Shown one piece after another: positions 47,590 through 62,146 of a stretch of 64,000 nt of DNA. This DNA is from Acanthamoeba sp. SK_2022b (Eukaryota; Discosea; Longamoebia; Acanthamoebidae). The notes beneath the pieces were generated by a model. The model ran no database searches, was not told where the DNA came from, and saw only the letters and a program-made list of their open reading frames with translations. How positions within the stretch are numbered: position 1 is the first letter of the stretch; each line of letters opens with the position of its first letter. Position numbers and translations under genes: made by a program. Where the stretch lies: assembly GCA_027943245.1 (NCBI GenBank), contig JANDJZ010000241.1, positions 1 through 64,000 on the forward strand. The letters run 5' to 3'.

Positions 47590-50355
47590 TCACTGTCGCA
47601 CGTTGTAGCCAATCTCGCTCAACTCGTCGGTCGGTTCCGCGTTGAGCTGCGCATAGAACACCGCCTTGGCGAACGGAATGTGTGGGTAGATGAACTCCAG
47701 GTCCTGCATCAAGATAACACACAGCACAGCACAGCACAACACAGCAACACGACCGAATACGCATCAGCGCCGCCCTTTGCTCGCGTATGTGTATGTGTGC
47801 TCACCTTGTACTCCTCCTCGGTCTCTCGCAGGACCTTCTTCAGGGTCGTCCTGATGTGTTCGTTCTTTGTAGAAAACCCACCTGCACGCACGCGCACGAC
47901 GCCGCAGTCAACATGCGTGTGTGCGTGTGCGTGTGTCCGCGCGCGCGTGTGCGTGTGTGATCGAAGAGAATACCTTCGGACACTTTGATGAGGTCGTGCC
48001 TCGTCTTCTCGCCCTTGCGCGCGAGATAGGAAATGACGAGCGAATCGAGCTGGGAGGAGCTGAACCGGAAGATGACCGTGCGGGGCTCGTCCAGGGTCTC
48101 GAGCAGCTCCTCCACTTGCTGCCGCGACGCAAAGCCGTGAATGAAGCCGACTCGCCACAAGCCGTGCAGCTGCGCGCACCAAACACACACCGGTCAGCTG
48201 CCGCTATTCCACCTCAAGGCCAGGCCAGGCAGCGAGCGCAAAATAATAATAATAATAATAATAAAATGCGAAGCATTACCCGCGGGTCCTTGATCAGTTT
48301 GTAGATGGCCGAGTACCACGCCCAGAAGCTTGTGAACTGCGATAGTGTTACATATTCACCGCCGCCATTGGCTGGATGTCGACACAAACGATCGCAAATC
48401 GCAGATGGTGAGCGCAGGAGAAAGCCAAAGGCCATCGCGCGTGCGTTGCGTTGCGTTGCGAGATGAGCCCATCGTACGTATCATGCTGGCGATGTTGGCG
48501 AGTTCGTCGTCGTTTAGCTGTCGCTCCGTCTCGTCCTTGATCTGCTGGGCCACCGCGTCCAGAATATGCTGCGCCTTCACCGTACACTTGTCCAACTCCG
48601 TGAAGGTCTGCAGGGGAGCGAGGGCCAGCAGCAGCAGGGTGAGTGCGCCAGGCGGAGAGAGCAGAGCGAAGGGAGGAGGTGGACGGCAGCGTACACCCGT
48701 GCACAGCGAGAGGAAGAGGTCCCTGCCCTCCGTGGTGATGGTCTGGCTATCGAGCTCCCTGGTTAATCGCTTCAGCTCCTTGTTGAGCTTGTCCAGGCGT
48801 TCCACGACCTGGGCGAGCGATGGGCGAGCAGCGGGATCCTCTTGGCAGCAGGCGATGGCGAGCTTCATCAACGCCGGCGGGCAATCTGAAGCTACGCTCG
48901 GCCAAACGTGTCGTGTCGTGTCGTGTCGTGTCGTGTCGTGTCGTGTCGTGTCGTGTCGTGTCGTGTCGTGTGTGAACGCATGCATGTGCGCACGGATAGA
49001 CCGCTCATCGTTGTCTCGCTGTGGATGGGCGTACCAGTCTGGGAGACCATCTCGGAGAGCTTGGACGAGTCGACGCCAAACTCGAGCTTCTTGGACTTTT
49101 GGTAGACCATGCCCAATCGAATGTGCTCTCCGTCGAATCGGGTGATGATCTCGCCCAGCACTATGCCGTAGCTGTCCACGGTGGAGACAAATAAAAGTTC
49201 ATATAATTAATTAAATAAATAAACAGATTAATACAAGTGCTGAGCCAAGTCCAAAATCAATACCTGAAGATATCGGCCCTCTCGTCGTACTCGTAGTTGT
49301 CCACCTCAGGCGCTCTGATAATTGATAGATCGAAGAAGAGAAGCGATTAGGGCGAGCGGGAGTCGGTAAGCGGTCAACGGAGGTACCGCCACCACGGGTC
49401 CCCGACGGCCGAGAGCTTGGCGCCGCCCTTGTGCAGTACAGCCAGACCGAAATCTGCCACTTTACACTCCAGACTCGCGCCCAGCTGTGCGCAGCAGGGT
49501 CGCGTAATGGCGTGAGCGGTGATGAATAAACAACCAAATAAATAAATAAAAGTGCGGACACTGTGAGCCAGTCGCGCACCAGCACGTTCTCGCTCTTCAG
49601 GTCGCGGTGAAGGATGCGTCGGTCGTGGAGATAGCCCAGAGCGTTCGCAATCTCGAGCGCCATGTTCACACGTGTCGACCACGAGCTCTTCTTAGTCTTC
49701 AGGAATGTCGACAGGGTGCCTGTTTGGGGGCACAGCACGGTCACTCCCTTGCGTTGCTCTCTCCTACACGGATAAAGAGAGAGAGAGAGAGAGAGAGAGA
49801 AGCATGGCAGCGGTGCGGGATACCATTCGGAACGAATTCGGTGACAATGGAGAGCTCGCCCTTCTCCGTGTCGTGCTGTACGCCCATCCACAGCACGATG
49901 TTGGGATGCCGCAGATACTTCATGATTTGCACCTGCACACATAAGGAGAGAGAGAGAGAGAGAGACGAGGAGGAGAAATGTTGGATGAGCGTATTGTCTA
50001 CGAGTAGTAGCAGAGCCTGGGTGGTACAGCGAACCTCGTGCAGGAAGTCTTTGGCGATGTCATCGTTGTGTTCGTGCAGCTTCTTGATGGCCACGGTCGT
50101 TGTCAGGTACTTGCCTTTGTACACCTAGGCGATCACAGTCCCGATCGCACAGGGGAACGCGAACGTGAGGGCGAGGCCACGCTACTCGAAGAAAAAAAAA
50201 GGGAAGAGGAGAAGGTCGAAAGAGGGGGCCAAAGCACGTACAACACCAAAGGCACCGCGACCAAGCTCACTCTGGATGGTCAGCTTGTCAGCAGGAATCA
50301 GCCAATTCTCTTGGAGCTCTGTGATGCGCTCCTCGCTTGGTGGCTCGCCGTACAT
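47590..50355 (-). CDS. Protein kinase with C-terminal SH2 domain (SHK-like)
   Basis: The start at 50355 gives MYGEPPSEERITELQENWLI. The kinase domain follows: LGRGAFGVVYKG (glycine loop), TVAIKKLHEHND (VAIK Lys), QIMKYLRHPNIVLWMGV, LHDRRILHRDLKSENVLV (catalytic loop), VADFGLA (DFG) and APEVDNYEYDERADIFSYGI. The kinase domain ends with CCQEDPAARPSLAQVVERL. After a helical linker comes FTSFWAWYSAIYKLIKDPR, then an SH2 domain: WRVGFIHGFASRQQVEELLE, TVIFRFSSSQLDSLVISYLA with the phosphotyrosine-binding Arg in FRFSSS, and EFIYPHIPFAKAVFYAQL. Known: the order kinase-SH2 is that of the Dictyostelium SHK family, whose kinases are dual-specificity or TKL type. It probably acts in phosphotyrosine signalling. 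Around thirteen exons are used. Confidence 0.9.
48903..48970. repeat. (GTGTC)n pentanucleotide repeat, intronic
   Basis: About thirteen perfect GTGTC units lie in an intron of the kinase-SH2 gene. Confidence 0.97.
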
Positions 50356-50793
50356 GCTATGTGGTGTGGTGGCCCCTTAGATTGGTCAAGATGTCAATTG
50401 GGGGAGCCAAAATCTTAAGCTTCCTGGAGCTGTACGTTTTAATCACTTTGAAATGGCCAATGTGCTGCGCCCACCGAAAAGATGTTGCCAAGGCAGCTAC
50501 ACTTTTATGGGTGAAAAAATTTGAATCTGGGCATCATTTCTTTCAGAATTTCTTTCTGTAAGGGAAAAAGAAAACTTGGCACAAGAACAGAAGCGGTGTG
50601 CTGCTCGTCTCTTTGATTCCTTGAATACTGTTTTGTCCCAGTGGCACCTCTTGCAGTGGGCATACACACTCTCAGGAAGGCTCTAATCAAGTTATCATAC
50701 AATTAAACCAAAATGTCTATGGTACCTCGCCACACAGATTGATCTCTTCTTATCTTTGTAAATGTGCTTACATCCTGTGGGACCTAGCACGGC
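50356..50793. promoter_or_regulatory. Divergent promoter region, kinase-SH2 / RabGGTase alpha
   Basis: These 438 bp lie between two divergent start codons. The sequence is more AT-rich than the flanking exons. No coding frame or specific element is recognised. Confidence 0.45.
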
Positions 50794-53026
50794 ATGACCA
50801 AGGAAGAGTACTTGGCCTCGCGCACCGAGGAGAACCTGGCCAAGCGCAAGGCCCTCGGTGTCGAGTGGAAGGAGAAGTTCGCACGCCTCACCCAAATGGT
50901 GCGTGCCCCCACCCCTCTTATCACAACCCCTTCTCGCACACCACTGCAGTGCCACCAACGCGCCCTCCACCACACAAACACCAAACGGACAGAAAAAGGA
51001 CAGCGAGTTCACGGACGAGGGCCTTCGGCTGACTGAGCGGCTGCTGGACTTCAACTCGGACTGCTACACGATCTGGAACTTCCGCAGGCTCATCCTCCTC
51101 AACAAGATCAGGGAGGCCAACGAGGAGCAGGCCCGGTTGGCCATCGAGGCCACCGAGCAGCACCGCCAGCAGCTACAGCAGTCATCGGTTGCTCATGCTG
51201 TGGAGGACAAAGCTACGGGCGAACAGGCGGTCGCGGAGAAGCAGGAGAACGAGGAGCAAGGAGATGAGAAGAAGGAAGAGAAGGAGCAGGAGGAGCAAGC
51301 CGCCAGTGCACAGGAGGAAAAGAGCGACGTCACGGCCGAGGCAAAGAACGAAAGCGAAACGAAAAGCGAAGGCCAAGCGGAGGTGGAGCAGCAGGAAGGG
51401 GAGGCCACACCAGAGGAGAAGAAGGAGTTGACAGAAGAGGAGAAGAAGCAGCTCCTCGACGACAAGCTGAATGAGATAGAGGTGGCCAAGGTCAAGCGCC
51501 TGTGTGCCCAATTCGAGCGCGAGCTCGACGCCATCACCAGCCCCGCCATCAAGAGGAATCCCAAGCACGTGCAATCCACACCACAGCGACGCTTCGGCTG
51601 TTTTAACATTTTATTATTATTATTATTATTATTATTATATTTATTGTGTATATTTTGTTTTGTTTTATTTTGTTTTTGGACTAACGCTGCTGCCACGTAC
51701 GTGAACAGGTCCTACTGGCCGTGGAATCACCGGGTGTGGTGCATCCAGCAGCTCGAATCCATCGTTCCCGCGTCCACGCCACCCGCTGCCGAGAGCGAGG
51801 GCGAGGCCAAGGCCAAGGCCAAGCCCGCTGCGCAGACCAAGGTGCGCGGTCACGCATCGCTGACGAGGCCAGTTCGAGAGAGAGAGAGATTTCATTCTCA
51901 TGCGCTCTGATCACGCGCAGGACTTGCAATACTTCTTGAAGAAGGAGCTCGGTCTGTGTGAGCTCTTCCTGCGCCTCGATGGCCGAAATTGTACGCGCGT
52001 TGTGACAAGGCGCCACCGCTGTTGATGGATAGGATCGTATCTGATCACCCTTCCCAATCGATTCGTGCGCGCGTGCAGTCCATTGCTGGAACTACCGAAG
52101 CTTCATCACCGGCAAGGCCGGCATCACGCTGCAGCAGGAGCTCGCCTTCACCGAGCAAAAGATCGGCGAAGGCGGCCAGTTCTTCTTCGCCAGCGCCGGT
52201 ACCGCACGCGCACACGCACAGAGACTTGATGACTGTGCGATGACCGTCTTGGTGGATTTATTGCAGGAGGAAAGAACAGCTTCTCGAACTACAGTGCTTG
52301 GCATCTGCGCAGCAAGGTGCTGGGCCAGCTGTGGGACGACATGCTCGCCAACCACAAGGACGAGGAGTATTGGCAGTCGGTCGACGAAGGTAACGTGGCC
52401 GCGCGTTTTTGGTTACTGCATCGCCTCGTCACTGACACACTCTGTATTTTTTATATTTTATTTTATTTTATTTTATTTATTTTTAGAGTTTCGATTGCTC
52501 GAGCAGTCGCTGGTGATGCATGACGGCGAGAGCCCATGGCAGTACCATCGCTGGCTCATGACCAAGGGTGAGTTTGCTCTCATGGATGAGTCTGTTCTGC
52601 CCAAGTCATGCGTTGGGTGTGCGTGTGTGATGTGTTGGTGACTGCAACTCACATAAGCGCTTTCGGTCGGTGTAGTGCCCAGCGAACGCAAGGAGGAGAT
52701 GATCCAGCGCGAGCTCGAACTCATCGACGAGATCATCAGGACTGACGAGGAGCTCTCGCCCAACAAGCCACCCAAATGTACGCCACCACGCATCGTGTCG
52801 CGTGTTTCGAATCGCTGATCGCGGTCTGACGTGTGGTGCTTGGGTTCGCGCGACGTCAGGGGCGATGCTGTCCAAGGTGTATCTGCTGCAGGAGCAGGCC
52901 GAGCTGAAGGGCAAGGACGAGGAGCACCAGGAGAAGACGCGCGACCTCATCGCCAAGCTGACCGCCCACGATCCCTTCCGGAAGAACTACTACGCCCATC
53001 TCCTCGACAAGTACCAAAAGGCCTAG
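50794..53026 (+). CDS. RABGGTA: Rab geranylgeranyltransferase (type II) subunit alpha
   Basis: The start at 50794 gives MTKEEYLASRTEENLAKRKA. Protein-prenyltransferase alpha (PFTA) repeats follow: CYTIWNFRRLILLNK, SYWPWNHRVWCIQQL, FHCWNYRSFITGKAG, NYSAWHLRSKVLGQL and SPWQYHRWLMTK, each with the conserved W-x-x-R core. The C-terminus (AMLSKVYLLQEQAEL, then RDLIAKLTAHDPFRKNYYA) is typical for the alpha subunit. Known: with the beta subunit and Rab escort protein it attaches geranylgeranyl to Rab C-termini in the cytosol. The LRR and Ig-like parts of mammalian alpha are absent, as in yeast. Oddity: a charged E/K/Q-rich insertion of about 130 residues lies between the first two repeats. AATAAA is at 53089, only 22 bp before the next gene's start codon. 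Confidence 0.93.
51612..51650. repeat. (ATT)n microsatellite, intronic
   Basis: A TTA/ATT trinucleotide array of about ten units lies in an intron of the RabGGTase alpha gene. Confidence 0.9.
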
Positions 53027-56718
<3,692 letters not shown>

Positions 56719-56806
56719 AACGTTGGGCCTTTGATTGGGTTACGAGTGTGGGCTGCGGGACAAGCGAGCTTCTCTTCTCTTCTCTTCTTTCCTCTTTCCC
56801 ACACGC

Positions 56807-57676
56807 TCAGTCGTCGACACAGGCAAAGGTGTGGAGCAGGTAGTGCTGCTGGTTGGCGCCGTGGCACGTCCCCTGTCGCACCTTCTGCACGCTCTCCAGG
56901 GCCTGCTCCCCCGACATCCCGAGCGCCTTGAGGCAGCACGCCGTCACCAGCCCTGTCGCCAGGCCACCACAGTGACGCAACGATCAGATCAGCAAGTCTA
57001 TTTATGATCAACGTCCTCCTGTGCGGTGGTGTACCGGTGCGGCCCAGGCCGGCCTTGCAGTGGACGACGACGTTGCGGCCGGCCTCGAGGTGGCCCCGCA
57101 TCTTCGTTACCACGGCCTGGGCGTCCTCCAGTGACAAGGGCGTCTCTCCGTCTGCGTTGGTTGGTGGTCCCTGGGAGTATGAGTTGAACGCGAAACGCAG
57201 GCAAAGTAGTAGTAGCGAGAGTGGTAGAGGAGGTCACCCACCGACGATGGGGAAGTGGATGACCTCGATGCCGTGCTGCTTGCACGTATCGAAGAGGTGC
57301 TCTATGCGGTAAAGCTCGTACTCGTGCACTTCAAGCAGGGACACCAGCACGTCGGTCCCGTGCGTCTCCCGCAGTACTCTGAGCCCCACCCTGAGTCAGC
57401 AGTGTCCCAACTCGACACGCGCGAGTGCGGGCGAGCACCTGACGTCGGTGGCCACGTCGCGGTGCCAGTTGTTGCCCGTGGGCGTGTTCTCCTGGAACTT
57501 GCCCGGCGCGAAGGTCATACCTGTGGGGACGGTGGGCGGCAGGTTGTCAGGGACGGGCAGAGGAGCAGGGAAGGTAGGCGCATAGAGGTACCGAGCTTGC
57601 CCTTGGTGGGAAGGCCCACCACAAAGTCCACGTAGAGCGGATGAGTGTCCGAGGTCATGATTGGCTTGGTGCTCAT
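56807..57676 (-). CDS. CDKN3-like dual-specificity/tyrosine protein phosphatase
   Basis: The start at 57676 (MSTKPIMTSDTHPLYVDFVV) is the first in-frame Met that leaves a compact protein; an upstream frame is open, so it could be longer. The exons read LPTKGKLGMTFAPGKFQENT, NWHRDVATDVRVLRETHGTD, VLVSLLEVHEYELYRIEHLF, HGIEVIHFPIVDG, the active site VVVHCKAGLGRTG (HCxxGxxRTG with catalytic Cys and Arg), and ESVQKVRHGTCHGANQQHYL. The general-acid Asp is probably that of PIVDG. Known: CDKN3/KAP-type phosphatases share the LGxTxxPGK start and FPIxD loop and act on phospho-Tyr or phospho-Thr proteins such as CDKs. The gene converges on the GMC oxidoreductase with 88 bp between stops. Around four or five exons are used. 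Confidence 0.88.
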
Positions 57677-58208
57677 GGTTGGCTTTGTCTTCCAGTGGCT
57701 TTGAATTGGACGGCAACAACAAAAACTACAGAAAAGCCCCCACCGAAAGACAAAGAAGCAGCTCTTCACCGAACTTGGTCGTCGACAGTTGCACTTGCTT
57801 GTGGTTGGCGGGACTCCGCACGCCCAACAGGGCCAGAGGCCAAAGGACAGTTGTGCGGGTGCCAAGCAAGACGGTGAAGGAGGTCGGCCACCTGCGATCA
57901 CCCGGAGCTTGTCGGGAGTTCAATTCCTTTTACAGTCCAACCCACTAGCCGCGAAGCCACGTGTAACAACGCTAGGAGCATATCGCGCGTTTCCCCGCCC
58001 TCTGGGATGGCCATGGCATGGTTGCACTTGAACACTTGGTGACTCTCAGCGAAGAAAATGGTAATTTTATCTCTCCCAAAAGGAGAATACAGTTGTCCTT
58101 TCCGCGCCGTTCCCCTAAGCAGGGCAAACGTCTTTTCCTTCGGTGGGGGCAACCGCCAGGTCAAGAAGCGTTTGGTTTGAAAGAAGGACAGAAGGAAGAC
58201 GATAAGAC
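57677..58208. promoter_or_regulatory. Divergent region between phosphatase and Ser-rich protein genes
   Basis: These 532 bp separate divergent starts. No gene is supported. The phosphatase reading frame stays open to about 57901, so its first exon may extend into this stretch. Confidence 0.4.
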
Positions 58209-59505
58209 ATGATGATGGACCCGAACGAAGAGGTGGTGGCGGAAGACGACAGAAGCTTGAGCAGACCCACGACTACGACAAAGAAAACAAAGAAGAAGAA
58301 AAAGAAGGCCGATGGCAGTAAGACAGGAAACCAGAAGATTGCCTCCAACGGGTTGGAGGAGGTGGAACTCTCGACATCGCCCCCCGAATCATCGATGTCG
58401 ACACCTACGTCTCCACAGGCAGCTCGCCGTCGCGGAGATGCGCTTCGGTGGTCTAGCCAGGATGTGCGGACCAAGGGCAGCGGTAGCGACATCGTCCGGT
58501 CGACGAGAGACCTTGTGTCCTCTTCGAGCGATGACGAGGAGGAAGAGCAGAGCGTGGACGGGGAGGGCAGGACGCTTGGCACCAAGGCAGGCAAGATATC
58601 ATCGGCTCCTGATCTGTCGCGAGCGCGCAAGGTGGAGATGGTGGTGAGCAAGCTCTACGAGCTCGGCAACACAGCACCACACAAGAAGAAGAAGAAGTTC
58701 CTTCGGCGACTGGGTCTACTTGCCGATGAGGTATGCGTTGTGCACCTATCCCATCGCTATGCTCGTGTTTGACAACGTGAGCTGATTCTGAGCAACCTTG
58801 GTCCTTCGGGGTGAGCAGCACCTTCAGGACGAGCTCAAGTACAAACAACTCAACGACGAGATACAGTCGCTATCGCACGAGCTGGCACTCTCCCCTCGAG
58901 GAAGCCACGCGTCGCCCGTGCTCTCCCTCAAGGCCATGAAGCTACTTGGCATGGTCAACATAGAGGTCACCTCTTTTGAGGCCTTAGAGAGCCAAGGTTC
59001 CTCGGACGACTCTACATCCCCGCAATCGTCCCAGTCGCTGGTCGCCAGCACTTCGACGAGAAGCAAGCAGGTAGCGACGACTGCGGTGCCGCTAAAGGCG
59101 ATGAAGATGTTGGGTGTGATGGAGGGCGCCAGCGCCAGCACCAGCACCAGCGGGAAGAAGCGATCCCTGATAATGCGCGCCGCCGCCACTTCGACGAGCG
59201 TGAGTAACAGTGGCGGCGGGAGCTCAGGGACGGACACTGACGACGAGGCCACGACGAGCAGCATGTCTCCGCTGGCCATGCTGCTGGACTGGAAGGGCAG
59301 GAGGGCGCGATCCAACAGCAAGGAGACGCTCTTGCTGGACAGTCCCTCGAGCAGCAGCAGCGCGTCTTCTGATTCCGAAGGAAGCTCGCAGGCCGTGCGG
59401 GTAAGACGGGCCCGTACGCTCAGCAAGGAGGAGGTGGTTGACATGAGCATTGACCAGCTTGAGCGACGAGAGAGGAGAGCCAGAACGCTCAGCAAGGGGA
59501 TATGA
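58209..59505 (+). CDS. Ser-rich protein with repeated basophilic kinase motifs, function unknown
   Basis: Two exons, 58209-58730 and 58819-59505, join ADE to HLQDELKYKQLNDEIQSLSH. The N-terminus has an acidic segment and a lysine tract (KKTKKKKKK). A helix (VEMVVSKLYELGN) and a basic patch (KKKKKFLRRLGLL) precede a coiled coil. The C-terminal half is Ser/Thr-rich and repeats short motifs: SLKAMKLLGMV and PLKAMKMLGVM, then GRRARSNSK, RRARTLSKEEV and RRARTLSKGI. The RRAR(T/S)xSK units look like targets of AGC-type kinases and possible 14-3-3 sites. No known domain is seen. The next gene downstream, also Ser-rich with similar basic-Ser motifs, may be functionally related, but that is a guess. 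Confidence 0.72.
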
Positions 59506-59981
59506 TATGTTACATAGCTTGGCATTCCAGTAAAAGTGTACTATAAGCTGTGCCTGGCATCTCAGACGGTTGGTCCACTAGTCGGCAGCAAACACGTGTT
59601 GCAGGCGAAATTTCAAATAAACTGGCTGGGCGGGCGAGCTTGTGGGTGTCAAGTGGCCTGACATTTCCCTGGACCATCTGGCGCTAGAGTTGAAGCCTCA
59701 ACACCCCCACTGGCTAGCCCTTCTTATCGGAGCTGCTGCCCGCAAAGCCTCTCCTTCTCCCTTTCTTCAGGCACAGGCCACAAGAGAAGGTGATACATTC
59801 TACTCACAAGACTTGCGCCTTCTCTTCAATTCCATTCCCAAAGGGGATAGGTGTAAGGTAAAGAGCCTGCAAGCAACGTGCGTACCTCCGTGGGGCAATG
59901 CATTCATCCGCTTCCCTTCCTCCTCCTTTCCTTTCATCCAAAGGAATGAGTTGCCGGAATTAATGTAATGAATGGCCTTAC
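59506..59981. other. Intergenic region upstream of C2/papain-like gene
   Basis: No gene can be supported. A plus frame at 59642-59968 (VGVKWPDISLDHLALELK...) lacks family features. The CATGCAG|GTAG at the start of the next gene resembles a splice acceptor, so an upstream exon of that gene could lie here. Confidence 0.4.
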
Positions 59982-62075
59982 ATGCAGGTAGTGGGGCAAA
60001 TGACCAGACAAGAGGAAGGAAGGCGGCCAATCCTGGACAGCACCAAGGATGGACGTGAAGGCTCAACGTCGGCCAGGTCGAAGGTTGCATCAAAAGCGGC
60101 CGAAATGGCCGATGCCAAGGCCCGCGGCGCGGGGTCGCTGGCAAGCAGCCCCATCAAAATCCATGGTACTCCCGGTGACAACAATAAGAAGAAACCCAAG
60201 ATGAGGCAGGAGGCGCCCCAGATGGACGTGAGCATACAACAACAAGATAAAGAAAAGTCCAAAAGAAACGATGAGGAAACCCCCAAAGGAAACACACACA
60301 AGAAGAAGCAGCGAACAAAGAGCAACAGCAAGAGCAACAGCAGCACCAACAAGACCGTAGACGAGGAGAGGAAGGAAAGCGAAAACGAGGACGACGTGGA
60401 GGAAGAGGAGGAGAAGAGCAGCACCGAGGAGAGCACCGGAGAGGAAGAGGAGGACAGCGCGTCCGTCGATGGGGGAGAGGTGGCGGACGAGGAGGACGAG
60501 CGGTCGGGCGTGGGCTCCGGCGGCCTGTTCTTCCTGCGCCGGCGCAGGAGCCGGGCCAAGGCCCGCGCCGCGAAGCCGAGGGAGAAGCCGCGGGAGGCGC
60601 TCCGGAGCGAGAAGCGCCAGCAGCTGATCAAGCTCAAGCGGCTCGTCGAGGCCGACACCGCGCCGCTGCACGTCGAGTTCGAGCTCCCCGGCGGCGAACG
60701 CAACGTCGACTTTGTGACCAAGAAGGTCGCCGCGTGCTTCACCAAGCCCAAGGAGGAGCACGGCGATGACGACGACGACGCGGTCAAGACTCAGGACTCG
60801 TCCGACGGCGACGAGGCCACGGCGTCTACGAAGGACCGCAGCAGGAAGAACAGCCTGGGCTCGTTCGGATACGGGCTGTGGGTGCCGCCGTCGGGCCGCA
60901 GCCGTCGCGCGATGACGGACTCGGAGCTGGTCATCACCGAACGGCCCGACGTCGACGTGCCCATGCGGCGCAAGGGCTCGCTCACCAAGGGACCACTCGT
61001 CGCCACCCTCGTCCTGCCGCGCAAGGGCAGCGACAACGCCGCCAAGCAAAAGGACAGCGCGCCCAAGAAGGAGCAGCAGGACAAGACCGACGGCGCCAAG
61101 GCGACGGAGAGAGACAGAGAGCAGGAGAAGAAGGAGAAGGAGAAGGAGGAGCGCAAGAAGAAGCTGAGGAATCTGTCGCGATCGGCGCCCGCCGGCCCCG
61201 CATCGAATGTCCTTTCGGAGGAGGACGAGTGTGACGACGAAGACGAAGAGTGTGACGACGATGAAGAAGAGTTTGAGGAGGAGGACGATGTTGACGACGA
61301 AGATGACGACGAGGAAGACGACGACGATGACGAGCGAGCGTGTAGATACAACCAGGACGGGAGCTCCCACGACCACCGATCGTCCCCCGCCTTGCGAGAC
61401 CGGAGCATGTCGAAGGAGACCGGCGACGACGACGAAGAGTTCGTCCCGCGCGCCGCCTTCCTCGATGTCGTCCGTACGTCCGCCGCGCCTCTCTCCGCCT
61501 CCACGCCCGATTGGTTGCTGTGGTGGTGAGTGAGTGGTGGGTGATTGGCGAATGGTGGGTGATTGGCTGACCGGTGTGTGTCCCCATGGCGCAGTGGCCG
61601 AGGCCAAGGATTTGCTGGTGCTCAACAAGCGCGCCATGCGGAAGCTGTTCAAGTACAAGCTCTTCTCGCCCTTCTTCACCGTGAGCGTGGGCGAGAACAC
61701 CACCCGCACCAAGCGCACGACCATCGCCAGCCCCACCTTCAACGATCACCTCACCTTGTACGTCGTCCAGTCTCTCCCCTATAAGTCATGCGTGTGTTGC
61801 ATCGAATGACCGAGTGTGTGTTGGTGGACCACTGCAGCGTGTATCAGGAGGGCCCCGGGGAGACCAAGCCCACGCTGTCGGTCAAGCTGTTCTACCGGTG
61901 CCGCACCAAGGCGCACCGGGCGCGGCGGCTCCATGTGGGCACGATCGAGGTGCCGTTGGCTCGGCTGGCCGCCGACAGGACGCACGACATGTGGCTGCCC
62001 ATCATTCCCACCTGCGACTACCAGCTCCTGTGGAACTGGCAAAAGCTGGGCAACGACGCCAGGTGCGCACACAAT

Positions 62076-62146
<71 letters not shown>

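Noticed and set aside
48903..48970. CRISPR-like regular repeats
   Set aside because: The units are only 5 bp with no spacers, in a eukaryotic intron; this is a simple satellite.
59642..59968. Plus frame VGVKWPDISLDHLALELK
   Set aside because: No domain, no good splice to the next gene, and composition changes quickly; kept only as a remark in the intergenic entry.
60090..61742. 550-codon minus-strand frame rich in Leu/Val
   Set aside because: It is the mirror of the acidic and lysine-rich N-terminus of the C2/papain-like protein, with no domain of its own.
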